From: Adenophora triphylla var. japonica
Taxonomy: Eukaryota > Streptophyta > Magnoliopsida > Asterales > Campanulaceae
Assembly (NCBI GenBank): GCA_022495995.1
Contig: JAFEMH010000937.1
Location: 1-64,000, forward strand
Direction of reading: 5' to 3'
Length of the DNA: 64,000 nt
Under the pieces are notes generated by a model that worked only from the letters and a program-made list of their open reading frames with translations, did not search any database and was not told the origin of the DNA. Positions 11,501 through 21,714 of the stretch are shown in pieces. The first letter of the stretch is position 1; each line of letters opens with the position of its first letter. The position numbers and the translations under genes are program-made.

Positions 11501-13067
11501 CAATTAATGCCAAGGAGTTGATACGCGAATTGGGAATGAAAGACAATGTGTAAAGATCTCCCGCATTACTGCCAGAAAGAATGATCTTCTTGGTACAGTT
11601 GTCCTTTACACAAAACCCGAAAGCCGTCAGTTCAAAGAAGAAATTATTGTCAAGACAAAATTTACGAATAAAAAGTAATGAATGACTAAGCTTGGGTACA
11701 TGCAAAACAGTATTCATAGAAAAGGTATGATCATTAGCTGAAAAAGTTGTAGAGCCAACATGGGCAATAGGAATTGAAGACCCATTTGCTACAATAATAG
11801 AGTCATTACATGGATAAGGGGAATACTGTTGCAAGACATCCGGAGTGGATGTCATGTGGTTAGTCGCTCCGGAATCAAGGACAAACGATACGGGAGCCAT
11901 GGGTGAAGAACCAGCATAAGGTGGACCCGGACTAGGATAGTATTGTGCAGCATAAGCAAAATTACCTCATTGATAGCATGTAGATGCCTCATGCCCGTTC
12001 TTTTTACAGAGTTGACAGTTCACAATGGTTGGATCCGGGCTCAAGAAGGGGTTTTGAGGAGCATATGGAACCGGGGCAGTGGGATATGGTGGTGGTCGAA
12101 ACTGTTGGGGCATGGCAGAAGGTTGGAGGTGTGTGGGAGTAGGCAAAATTCCTCGGCCTTGGTTCCTATTTCTGTTTTTGTTTTGGTTTCGACGCCCACC
12201 CCCTTTGTTTTGATGTGGCATGAAGTAAAAACCTCCTTGTTGATACTGGCTATTAGGGCGAAACCCACCCGGATGACTAAGGAGAGGTGCGGCCGAAGGC
12301 TGAGGGGCTGGAGTGGTAGAAACAAATTTTTCGGGGTTCTTTGTGGCTGCAAGTGCAGTTAGGCTAGGTTGGGTCTGAGAAGAAAATTTCAGTTGGAGGG
12401 CCTCCTCTTAAAGAAGAAGGTATTTAAGATCCTCAATAGAAGTATCACCTTTAGAATTTTGAGTGGTGATAAATTCTTTGTATGTGTGTCCTAACCCACC
12501 AAGGATACGACTAGGTAGGGTTTGGTTAGAAACTGCTTCACCAGCACGAGTGAGAGAGTAGGCAATGGTTTTAGCTCGAAGCACATAATCTTGAATTGTC
12601 ATACCTGTAGACAAGGAGAGATCATGTAGTTCTTCTTGGATTTTTTGTATGTGGATGGCGGAAGCTACTCCAAATTCTTTTGCTAAAAGATCCCAAGCCT
12701 CAGGAGCAGAGGAACAATGATTTACATGCGGTTGAACTTCTGATGTAACCATTGCTTTTATCCAACCTAGGACAAACCTAGAGGTGTGAATGAAAGCTTG
12801 GTAGGCCGGGTTTGGGGTGGTGGCAGGGGCAATAGTTTCTGGTGGTGGGTTTTTGTCCGACACAACATGAGTGAGGGAATGGGTTTCAAGCATGGAGAGG
12901 AACAAAGAACTCCAATTTTGATAGTTCTCGTTGGACAATATGCAATGTCCCATATATGATTGAACATTGAAGTGGGTTGGAAGGCCATATTTGGTGGTGG
13001 GTAGGTTACCTTGATCTGAATCGTTTGTAGCCACGGTGCCGGAAGATTTATTAGTCTCGTCACCCAT
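8523..13067 (-). pseudogene. Copia gag-pol polyprotein with three premature stops
   Basis: Single frame starting at MGDETNKSSG (13067). Domains in order: gag (UBN2-like block PEAWDLLAKEFG); CCHC zinc knuckle CQLCKKNGHEASTC near 12009-11970; aspartic protease with DSGATNHM near 11877; pre-integrase WHARLGHPS near 11479; integrase with DVWGPSP, TDGGGEF and YTPQQNGVVERKHR; reverse transcriptase with KARLVAQGYTQQEGVDYEETF and YVDDIIV; and RNase H with CDADWAGSPDTRRSTTG and SSSDAEYRALA. In-frame stops lie at about 12405 (TAA), 11964 (TGA) and 9723 (TGA, in DV*NAFLNG). With stop codons as the only lesions it died recently, or two of them could be sites of suppression or sequencing error. Confidence 0.93.
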
Positions 13068-13077
13068 GGCTTTTAGT

Positions 13078-13092
13078 GAGCTCTTGATACCA
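13078..13092 (-). other. Copia primer binding site, initiator Met tRNA
   Basis: Minus-strand TGGTATCAAGAGCTC directly follows the 5' LTR. It matches the common plant copia site TGGTATCAGAGC with one extra A. Confidence 0.9.
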
Positions 13093-13415
13093 TGAACGAA
13101 TAACCACCTGCAAGCATAAAATAAGAGACAGACGCTAAAGAGGAAGAGATATGACCGAGAGAGAAAACACAGAAAATAGAGAGAGAAGACAGCAGATTTA
13201 GAAGAGAACCCAACATGGGTTTTTCTCTGGACTCTTTTTCAATATATAGAATATGTGCCATACCTATTTACAAGGAAAGGTAAATATTATTCTAATTAAA
13301 ATCCCTATAACAAAGGAGGGAGGATAAATTACAATATTCACAATATTCACATAATCTTGGAGTCTTTGGAGATATTGAACACGTGAGTCTTTGGACTCAC
13401 GTAATAGGTCTTTCA
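13093..13415 (-). repeat. Copia 5' LTR
   Basis: A 323-bp partner of the LTR at 8198. It is flanked outside by the GTGAT duplication and inside by the primer binding site. Confidence 0.95.
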
Positions 13416-13866
13416 GTGATGGCATTTCAAAAACTTATATCATCTTTTAAGAATGATTACTTAAAATACTTGCCTTGACCCCTTCCTTTCCACTTCCATT
13501 AACACATCCATCAATTGTGATCCAAGAATGTTGTGCTAAAATCTTTAAAGTGTTTTTTCTAAAGTGAAAATCATCATTTTAAATCCTTAAAGTTGCATAA
13601 CAAATCTTTTCTCATTTTAAAATTCTTTTTCAATCCAAGCATCTTCATTTCCAAAATTTTGCTTAGAAAAACATTTATTTATGCAAGGTTAATTTTTAGT
13701 TCTTTTATCTAGACTCCAATATGCCTTAAAGATCTTTTTAGGAAACACTTTCAAATTTTGGATGATATAAATCAATGTCGAAAATGGTTTTCTTAAAGGC
13801 AATATCTTTAACGACACATCAAATCGGAAAGGGAGCCACTTATTTATTTGGAATAATGTTTTTTTT
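13416..13866 (+). other. Athila 3' non-coding region, right part
   Basis: AT-rich continuation of the sequence left of the copia element; the GTGAT duplication starts it. A purine-rich stretch GGAAAGGGAGCC lies near 13825-13837. No coding potential. The expected 3' LTR does not follow; the duplicated MULE segment does. Confidence 0.6.
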
Positions 13867-14379
13867 ATTTCATGTTTTAACAGTATTATGTCCTTTTTAC
13901 AGTTTGAAGATGTGAACAATTATTAGATTTTTTGAATACTTGATAAAATAAGTTCTCAATCGTTTCAATGAAAAGTCAGAAGACGTTATTATGTACAATC
14001 CCAAACTACTGTAAACATTAGTTCTCAATTGTTTTTAAAACACTTTTTTTTTCTTATGTTTTTTGTTATTGTAATTGATAACTTAAGACATCAGTTGTGA
14101 TAATTGACACATAATCATGATCAAGTGCATGTTATACACAGTTAATAATATAAGTTCTCAATTGTCAGGAAATTCTAGAACATGTCTTTTAATGTATAGG
14201 AAACTGCTCAAATTCTAATTTAGAAAACGAAATTATATACGACATATTTTGAACAACCACCTTTAACACCACTTGCATTCATGAACATCAGTTACAATTA
14301 TAAATCAAAAACATTAAAATGTTAAACTAAACTCATTAACTGTATCAATACACTTTCTAACATCACTTCATCAAACAAA
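13867..14379 (+). repeat. 510-bp duplicated MULE segment, right copy
   Basis: Second copy of 1941-2449. It runs on without a break into the 3' flank and end of the Ulp1-like gene (14380-14636), so this copy is the one in its original context on the right side. Confidence 0.85.
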
Positions 14380-14541
14380 ACCAATTGAACTTTCTAATGT
14401 TTAAACCAACAAAACCATATTCGAACCTTCACCACTATTCTTACTAACCTTCAACCAAAAACCATTTACCAACTTTACCAAGAAATTTAAACCAAAAGAA
14501 CCATAACTTTGTACCTGTTTATAAATTTCAAATAAAAACCA

Positions 14542-14636
14542 TCACAACATAGTAAACTTGTCTTTCAGAAAATCTTCAAACATCTTTGCTCTATAGAGAT
14601 AGACATCATTTGTGTCATATTTTGTACTGATAAGTC
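14542..14636 (-). pseudogene. Ulp1-like protease, last coding piece
   Basis: On the minus strand this frame reads ISTKYDTNDVYLYRAKMFED and then FLKDKFTML before a stop at 14542. The YRAK(M/R) helix is the usual end of plant Ulp1-like domains. It joins in frame to ELLQTGL at 15979 once the solo LTR and one AAGTC are removed. This shows that the solo LTR landed in the last exon. Confidence 0.7.
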
Positions 14637-14879
14637 TGATAAATGGCTATTTTATAGTCATTTATAGCATTTTTATTACATTATTTACTTTAAATTTAGT
14701 GTCAATTAAGTATAAATTAGCTTATTTTATTTTATATCTTCGATTTTACGCTTGGTTGGTATTTTGTGTAAATATACAGGTTTTGGGTTCATATTTTGAA
14801 GTACAAGGGGCTTAAGTAAAAGCTATGGAAATAGAGGGGTCAAAGCTGAAAATTCCAGAAGTCAGTCCAAAGCTGATGC

Positions 14880-14985
14880 TGCTCGGCCGAGCACTCCCTT
14901 GACTCGGCCGAGCATGAGGGACCAGAATGGAGTATTTGCTATGAATATCTTGCTCGGCCGAGCACCTCCCTTGCCTCGGCCGAAC
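14880..14985 (+). promoter_or_regulatory. Quartet of GCTCGGCCGAGC palindromes in the Athila LTR
   Basis: Sites: GCTCGGCCGAGC at 14881-14892, CTCGGCCGAG at 14903-14912, TGCTCGGCCGAGCA at 14951-14964, and a decayed CCTCGGCCGAAC at 14974-14985. Start spacings are about 22, 49 and 23 bp. All lie in U3, about 60-165 bp upstream of the TATA box. They mirror the set at 5394-5501. Confidence 0.65.
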
Positions 14986-15044
14986 ACTCCTCTCTTCAAC
15001 CAAAGGATTCCTTTTCCAAGAGATGCAACCCTCAGCCAAAATGG

Positions 15045-15054
15045 CTATATAAAG
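15045..15054 (+). promoter_or_regulatory. TATA box of the Athila LTR
   Basis: CTATATAAAG in the middle of the LTR is a near-consensus plant TATA box. Transcription would start around 15075-15085, setting the U3/R boundary. Confidence 0.65.
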
Positions 15055-15973
15055 AGGCCTTGTACTCAGTTTTAGACATGGAAAATCATCTGAAAAAACA
15101 CACAAAAACATATCAAAATACTCTAGCAATTCATTTATACACAATTCATCGATTGTTCTTAGAGTTATTTTTGAAGATCGAAGCAATAAAATTTCTGAAG
15201 TTTACTTTCAGCCCTTGTTTCTCCTACAAGTACAAGTCTTTCTATTCCTATCTTCGTTTATTTATTTTATGCTTGTTTTAATTATGGGTTGTGAGTAATC
15301 TCCTAAATTCTTGGGATTGGAAACTCAACACTTTTATTCATCACTTTTAAATCATGCAATCTCTCTTCATCTTAACAATTCTTTCGTATCAAACTGAAAA
15401 GACTTACATTTTGGAGACGTCCAACTTGTATGATTCTAATTAACCGAGAGAATGACGTAGCTGTAAATCTCGACGTCCAACTTGTATGATTCTAATTAAT
15501 CGATAGAATGACGTAGCTGTAAATCTTGAATGGAAAGTACGTAGACTTTATAAACATTAATGGATTCTTACTAATTATGGGTTATCGAGAAATATGACAT
15601 AAATAGTGAAGAATACAAATACTACATGCTTGATCGTGAGAAGTAGTATAGGCTGAATATACCATCCTTGATTTTGATGAAAACTTTTATTCAAAGGCAT
15701 GATTATTTGATGAATAAACGATTGTTCGAATCCCAACCCCGAGAATACCTTCATCTTATAAGAATTCAATTAAAGTGATCTGTGTATGTTTTTAGTATTT
15801 TCATAAACCAAAACATATTTTCCCCCAATCTTATTTCTATAAATTTATATAAAAACAATTATCTTTCGAAGTAAACCATGTCTCTGTGTGACCGACCCGT
15901 ACTTGCACTTGCTATACTATTACAATCCGTGCACTTGCGGTATAAAAAGAACCGTTAGGTTCTGAGACGAACA

Positions 15974-17397
15974 AAGTCCAGTTTGAAGAAGTTCCTCCAC
16001 TTCCTTTGGCACTATTATCCCGCAATCATCACTTCCTTTATTGTGGTGCGTCCTTTAATTCAACAAATTCCAAATGTTCAACAGAGGGAGACAATGATTC
16101 TGGTACCAAGGCCTGTGTAAATTCAAACTGAAAAAAATAAAATAAAAATTAGAAAACCGTAATTTGGAAATAGTTTTTAAAACTAATTGTAATGCATTTA
16201 AATATGTACCATCTTTCTTGCATCAACAACATACTTGTCTTTTGCATTTTTTCTGTTTATACGCAAGGAGTTGTAATATATGTATTTCCTTCCTCCTTGT
16301 CAAGCACCAGCAGAGTCCAATGTCGAACAATTTTACTGGTTAATGGTGTATGAATTGGGAAAATGATAAACTTTGTTCCTTCACCTATTAACTTCAAGAA
16401 ATGATCTGCAATTTGGACTTTTCTGTTATCCTCATTAAAATCAGGGTTGGTCAAATAGTCCTGCATAATTTAATAAGATCTCAATTAAAGTATTCCTATA
16501 GGGCATATAAATTGTTATTAACAAATTTGAATAGCTAACAATTATTATGTTTCATACCGTCTCATTTGCTGCAATGATTCCAAAGGTCAATTCAGCATTG
16601 TTGTTCTTGTATATTCTCTCCAAGATATCCAAATAACCATTCATGACCTGTTAAAACAAAATTAATAGAACATTTTCAACTAAAAATATTTTAGAACTTA
16701 TAGAACAATACCAAACAAAAAAAAACGGATATAAATGAGAACTTACAGAATCTTCAGTTTCCATATCATATGCTATCACTTTCAATTGTTGAAGGTCCAT
16801 ATGAATCATATTTGTACTCCCCCTTGCACCCTCTCCAAACTTCTCCCACAGAAGGCCACTGTAATATAATTTAAATGAAATTATAAATATAACAATATTT
16901 AACTTTAAATACTACAAAAATATATTTCTAAAATATAATTGAGAACTTATCTATACTTAGATTCTAAAAGGCAATTGAGAACTTTCAAAAAAAAAATGAG
17001 ATGTTACACAGATTACACAACAATAATTGAAAATAACTGAGAACCTCCAAATAATAAAAGATTTTAACAGAATATAACTGAGAACTTATACTTGTAATTA
17101 CTTACCTTAATTCTTTATCTCTAACAAGTTGCACAAAAAGATGAGAACTTGATTCATTGATTGTTTTTGTTCTCAAGCTGTGATTCACATAAAAAACAGG
17201 ACTGGGGACTGCATGTTTGTCAACCTGAAAATCATCGTATTCATCGACTGTCTTTTCAGTTGATTTTTTCTTCCCAACAATTTTTTTCTTTTGTGTTGAT
17301 TGTTTCTTCTCCGCAACAGTTTTCATTTTCTTTATTGCTGGTTCCTTTTTTTCCTCACCAGTTTTTTTTTCTCGCATCTCCAAACTCAAAGTCTTCA
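15974..17397 (-). pseudogene. Ulp1-like cysteine protease catalytic region and upstream exons
   Basis: SUMO-protease-like (C48) gene as carried by Kaonashi-type MULEs. On the minus strand, an exon at 17397-17105 has a Lys-rich stretch followed by HLFVQLVRDKELR and a donor (GTAAGT). Further exons lie at about 16859-16746 (LLWEKFGEGARGSTNMIHMD) and 16650-16560 (YLDILERIYKNNNAELTFGI, donor GTATGA). The catalytic His is in RHWTLLVLD near 16345-16319. The catalytic Cys block SDDCGIIV lies near 16030 in another frame, so at least one frameshift is present. The His and Cys motifs make the family likely; the conserved Asp is presumed in the LVLD block. The 5' end is cut by the CACTA element at 17398. 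Confidence 0.7.
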
Positions 17398-17419
17398 CAC
17401 TACAAGAAACAGGCTTATT

Positions 17420-17965
17420 TACGGCGAATTTTAACCGCCGTATATAGAACGTGCCACGCCGTATATGTTATTTACGGCGGACAATCTGTCGTATATAGTG
17501 CACCGTATAAAACATCGCCGTATATAGTATATACGGCGGATATCCCGCCGTAAATAGTATTTACGGCGGAAATACTACCGCCGTATATAATTAAATACAA
17601 ATACACCGTATGTATAACAGGCGTATTTGAGGAAGCTTTTTACGGCGGTATATAACTGCCGTATATAATGAAAATTATATACGGTGGATATACACCGCCG
17701 TATATAATAGACGAGTCGTCCAATAAAGCACGAGTCGTCCCATTTGCACCCCACCCAGATTCCCTCGTCCCCCCTTCGGGGACGAGTCGTCCAATATGCT
17801 TATATACGGCGGATGTAGGGTTCCGCCGTAAATGACTAGTTATGAGACGAGTCGTTCAACAGGGCACGAGTCGTCCCATTTGCACTCCACCCAGAATCCC
17901 TCGTCCCCCTTTGGGCACGAGACGTCTAATGGACTATTTACGGTGAATTTTTGAAACCACCATAA
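17420..17965. repeat. CACTA-1 left subterminal repeats
   Basis: About ten copies of TATACGGCGG or TTTACGGCGG and their complements lie in both orientations, the usual TNPA-binding landscape. Mixed in are two direct copies (about 17706-17795 and 17848-17932) of a roughly 85-bp unit built around ACGAGTCGTCC and CACCCAGA(A/T)TCCCTCGTCCCC. Confidence 0.85.
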
Positions 17966-18242
17966 ATAACTATATATTTTTTTTCCCAGGCAGCTCTATA
18001 TAATTCACTTTCCCCAAAAATACACCCGAAAAAACCAAATTCAACCTGTACACACACAAATGCAATTTGTATATAATCAAAAATACACCTGCAGAAACCA
18101 AATTCAACCTGTATATAAAATAACTAGACTTCGTAAATGTATATACAACAAAATATCAACATAATAAGCATTAACACAAAAAAGATAGTTGAATGTATCC
18201 AAAACTCAATCAATGTTTACAATCCACAACACATACCACCGC

Positions 18243-19794
18243 CTATTCATTACTGCCATTTCCACGTTCCATAAAACAAAGTTTCAAATCTTCTAGTTGC
18301 TTTTGAAAATTTGATGTGATCTGTTGGCGTTGATCATCAAGTTGCTTTTGAATATCTGTTTTGAGGGATGACACCGTCTCCTCAAGTTCAGCAATACGGG
18401 CTGCAGAAGCGCTTTGAGAAGTTGAAGCTTTACCAAACACTCTAGTTTTGGTAAGACCGCCTCCCATACAACGCACTCTCCCATGGTCATCATTTCCCAT
18501 CAAATATGTAAATATTTGTTCTCGCTTGCTGGGAGAGTTTTGTTCCTCCTCTGGTAGCTCTTCAATTGCATCATTTAACGTTAACTGTAACAAAAACAAC
18601 ATGTTCAATATAATTGTTTTAACTTTAATTAATATTATGAAAATGAAGTTAGAAATGAAAAAAGTATTCTATACAAGAACAAAACTGAAACAGAAAATGT
18701 TGAAACTTTAACTTACGATGATACGAGAGGTGGTATCATCTGCAGCCTGACCACTTTTGTTCGTGAGCGTAGCTATGAACAAGCTTACGCAATCGGTTGG
18801 TAATCCCTCGTCTCCTCTCTACCATTTATAATAGAATCATTTGACCAAAAAAAATATATTTATATACGATACAAAAAGAAACATTAATTGACAACTGAGA
18901 ACTAAATTGAACGATGACAAACCTCTTTTATGATAGAGGGATGGGACTTTTTTCCAGTCCTGTTCAAGCACTCTTGCTTTCCTCGATTCGCTTGATTTAT
19001 TTGTGATAATTCCTGAAAAAAAAAGAAGATAATATTAGTATTAATTTGACTACTTATATAAGACATTCACGTAATAGATTGAGATTAATTTGAAATATAT
19101 CCGAGCCTTATCTTTACCCCCACACTGCAACAAGTTCAGCCCATTGATTCGCAACGCACACATGGGGTGGGTGAGCCAATGCGTCCTGGTCGGATTCATA
19201 CCTATTATACATACATTTCACCTGACATTTCCATATTACAAAGTCATAATCATAAATGTGAGTAAAATTGCATAGTAAGCAAATGAGATCTAAACAAATA
19301 CATATTACAAGTAAATAAAGTCGTCTGTTGCATACTTATTATATGCTTGTCTCACCTGATATTTCCAGTCACGCCATTGTTTATTGAGAGCTAGATTCAT
19401 AACTGAGTAATACTCCGGAGGCGCATTGGTATTATCCTATATACACAATTCAACAAAGAAAAAGAACAATTGTTAGAGAATCATAAGACTTTTGACTACT
19501 TACTAGAGATTTATGTAAGGAATATGGATTACAACTTACTAGAACGTCTCTCCATACGGCATCTATAACTGCACGTTCCATCTGAGGCCACTCTCTAGTT
19601 AATGGGAAATGTTCCCCAGTTCTAACAAAATGTCCTAGCTGAGTAGCTAGTTTTGCATGTTCCCCACCAACGGGTTGTCCATATTCATTCCATATTATAT
19701 TTAATTTTTCTTTACCCCATTTTTTTGTTGATTTTGCCAGCCCTCTTCCTTTATTTTTTGAGGCCTCACCTGTTAATTCCTTCCTTGGCGGCAT
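18243..19794 (-). CDS. Ptta/En/Spm plant transposase (Transposase_24 type), spliced
   Basis: Second CACTA gene, likely the DNA-binding TNPA-like partner. The start is MPPRKELTGEASKNKGRG at 19794. Exons I can support: 19794-19540 (conserved YGQPVGGEHAKLATQLG and WRDVL, donor GTAAGT), 19436 to about 19305 (YYSVMNLALNKQWRDWKY), about 19201-19120 (HPPHVCVANQWAELV), about 19013-18923 (NQANRGKQECLNRTGKKSH), 18821-18716 (GLPTDCVSLFIATLTNKSGQ) and 18584-18243 (DDHGRVRCMGGGLTKTRVFG, then a coiled coil to the stop). The join between the third and fourth exons is out of phase by my reading, at a run of five G near 19120, so a 1-bp change or another splice site is needed there. Otherwise it is open throughout. 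Confidence 0.8.
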
Positions 19795-20066
19795 ATCTGA
19801 CAAAAAAAACTTCATAAAACAATTTGAGTTGTAATAATGGATTCAATACAAACACAATTTAACAATCCATACATGCAATAATGGATTCAATACTCCGCTA
19901 CATGAAAATTATAACGATCATTCATGTCAAACAGGATGAGAATCAACGGATAAAGATACTATTAATAAATACTAAATACTCTGTCACTAAATGATATTCC
20001 ATTTTCCAACAACTGTTTCCCTAAATGAGAGACCATTTTTAAGTAAGTCTATACCTTTAACAAATA

Positions 20067-20364
20067 CTCCCTCCGTCCCAGGAAAAGTGTCACCCATTTA
20101 GGGGTGGCACGCAAATTAAGGAAAAAAGTGGGAAGAAAAAATGTTGTGAGTGTAATTTGAAAATAGGAGAGAGAATTAGTGGAGGAAATAGTGAATTTAA
20201 AAAGTGTTGTGAGTGTAATTTGAAAAGAGGAGAGAGAATTAGTGGAGGGAATAGTTAGTGGGATAATAGAATATTAATAAAATATTTCCTTTTTAGGAAA
20301 AGTGACGCTTCAAACGGGATGTCATTTTGGGTAAAAAGTGACGAAAATCCTGGGACGGAGGGAG
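20067..20364. mobile_element. Stowaway MITE in CACTA-1
   Basis: 298 bp with inverted ends CTCCCTCCGTCCCAGGA, TA target duplication on both sides, and an internal tandem duplication of a roughly 65-bp GTTGTGAGTGTAATTTGAAA unit. Confidence 0.92.
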
Positions 20365-20668
20365 TATCATATGCCAATGTACAATTGTAATACTACAAGT
20401 TATAAGGTGGATGATAAGGTTACTAATAGCATTGGTTACAATATTGCTTACAAGTCAACTTTCTGAAGTTTCAATCAAAGATCAAAACAGGCCAATCATT
20501 TAAGGACGGGGGGAGTGATAAGGAAAACATGATTAAACAAACAAGCTTGATAGGAAACAATTGCATTTACAATGAAAAAATTAGTAATATAAGTTCATCT
20601 TTACTTAGAAAAAATTGTCTTATAACTAAACTATAAAAGGGAAATTGGACTTATGAATTGTCTTTTAA

Positions 20669-20713
20669 TATAGGTATAAGACCTATAAATTTATTATAGG
20701 TCTTATACCTATA
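20669..20713. repeat. Perfect 20-bp inverted repeat followed by CAA/CAG microsatellite
   Basis: Arms TATAGGTATAAGACCTATAA and its exact complement are separated by five bases. The right arm runs into a (CAA/CAG)n tract at about 20712-20785. A second CAA-rich tract lies at 21545-21612 and a third at 24985-25050, all within CACTA-1. Confidence 0.85.
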
Positions 20714-20743
20714 ACAACAGCAGCAACAACAACAATAGCAACA

Positions 20744-20778
<35 letters not shown>

Positions 20779-20784
20779 AAAAAA

Positions 20785-21714
20785 CAACCATCTAATAGTG
20801 GGCACCAAAACTAAAGGGAGCAGGGGGGAAGAGGGGTGAGAAATTTTCTTTCAAAAACCTCCCACTATCTTCAAATTAATCTTTAACTAGTTATAATGGT
20901 ATCAAAGTGTCAGAAACAGGGGGGGGAAGAGGGGTGACACTTCTACAATTTGTTATGAGTACAACATTAAAAGTACTACCAATAAGAATTTTTATAAATA
21001 AATTAACATAAAATTATTGGTCAAAATTAAATAAAGGTATCTCGCATTCCAAAAGAGTGTCTAATAGCCTTCAGCTAACTCTTAAATAAAATGGCTTGAC
21101 TAAAAAGCAAAGGACCAACAGTTTCTTGCATTGGATAAGTATAATGGTACTAGTATAGCTCAAGGAACCTAATTTAACTCATTCATAATCTGGGTCCAAT
21201 ATCTAGTGGAATAACAAAGAGTAAGGGTTACTGCTAAAGACATATAGCAACCATCCCATATTGATGCTTGATCGTTAAGAGGAATATGGGATGGATGTCA
21301 CAATTCAAGTCAAGGTCGACCCTTAGTTAGAATTAGTTGCACAAAAGGAAACCACTAAGCAAAAGCATTAAGTGCTTGATGTTATCAAACACAACCTAAG
21401 TATGACTGTAGTTAGATTACAACCAAATCTTCTCACATAGCACAACGGAGCAGTCATCATTAATGCAACAGTACAGTTCCGTTTTGACTGTAAACTTGGA
21501 ACTTACAGACACGCAACAGTACAGTTCCGTTATAACTCAAATACTATATATCACAACAACAGCAACAGCAACAACAACAACAACAAAAGCAACAAAGAAC
21601 AATAGCAAATGTAAACAAGAATAACAACAAAGAATAAAGAATAAGAATAAAGAATAACAACAGTGTTGCTACAAGGGCAAGAATGAACCAAGTAAAAATA
21701 AGTAGTCAGAAGTA
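20785..21714. other. CACTA-1 spacer between its two genes
   Basis: No coding potential. It holds two copies of a G-rich motif GGGGGAAGAGGGGTGA (near 20824 and 20920), a half Stowaway-like end near 20500 and the CAA-rich tract at 21545-21612. Confidence 0.5.

Larger units (their letters stand above)
8198..13415 (-). mobile_element. Ty1/copia element, nearly complete
   Basis: A 5,218-bp element on the minus strand with two 323-bp LTRs (8198-8520 and 13093-13415), each TG...CA. The 5-bp target duplication GTGAT is present at 8193-8197 and 13416-13420. The LTRs differ at about seven positions by eye (about 2%), so the insertion is recent compared with its Athila host. Gag and pol lie in one continuous reading frame, broken only by three stop codons. 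No frameshift or deletion is needed to read it. Confidence 0.95.
2452..13866 (+). mobile_element. Athila-type Ty3/gypsy element, truncated at both ends, RT and integrase missing
   Basis: Gypsy element of the Athila lineage on the + strand. In order it shows the last 349 bp of a 5' LTR, a primer binding site, gag, aspartic protease, a short end-of-pol remnant, the Athila ORF1 (env-like position) gene and an AT-rich 3' region. Reverse transcriptase, RNase H and integrase are absent between about 5180 and 5220, so the element is non-autonomous. It is interrupted by a SINE at 6991 and a copia element at 8198. There is no 3' LTR in its proper place: the sequence ends at 13866 against the duplicated MULE segment. 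Confidence 0.85.
14637..15973 (+). mobile_element. Athila solo LTR
   Basis: A 1,337-bp LTR from TGATAAATGGC to GACGAACA, flanked by the 5-bp target duplication AAGTC at 14632-14636 and 15974-15978. No internal region adjoins it, so it is a solo LTR left by recombination between the two LTRs of a complete element. Its last 350 bp match the fragment at 2452-2800 at about 92-93%. It contains the palindrome quartet, a TATA box and the R/U5 signature GACCGACCCGTACTTGCACT. Confidence 0.92.
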
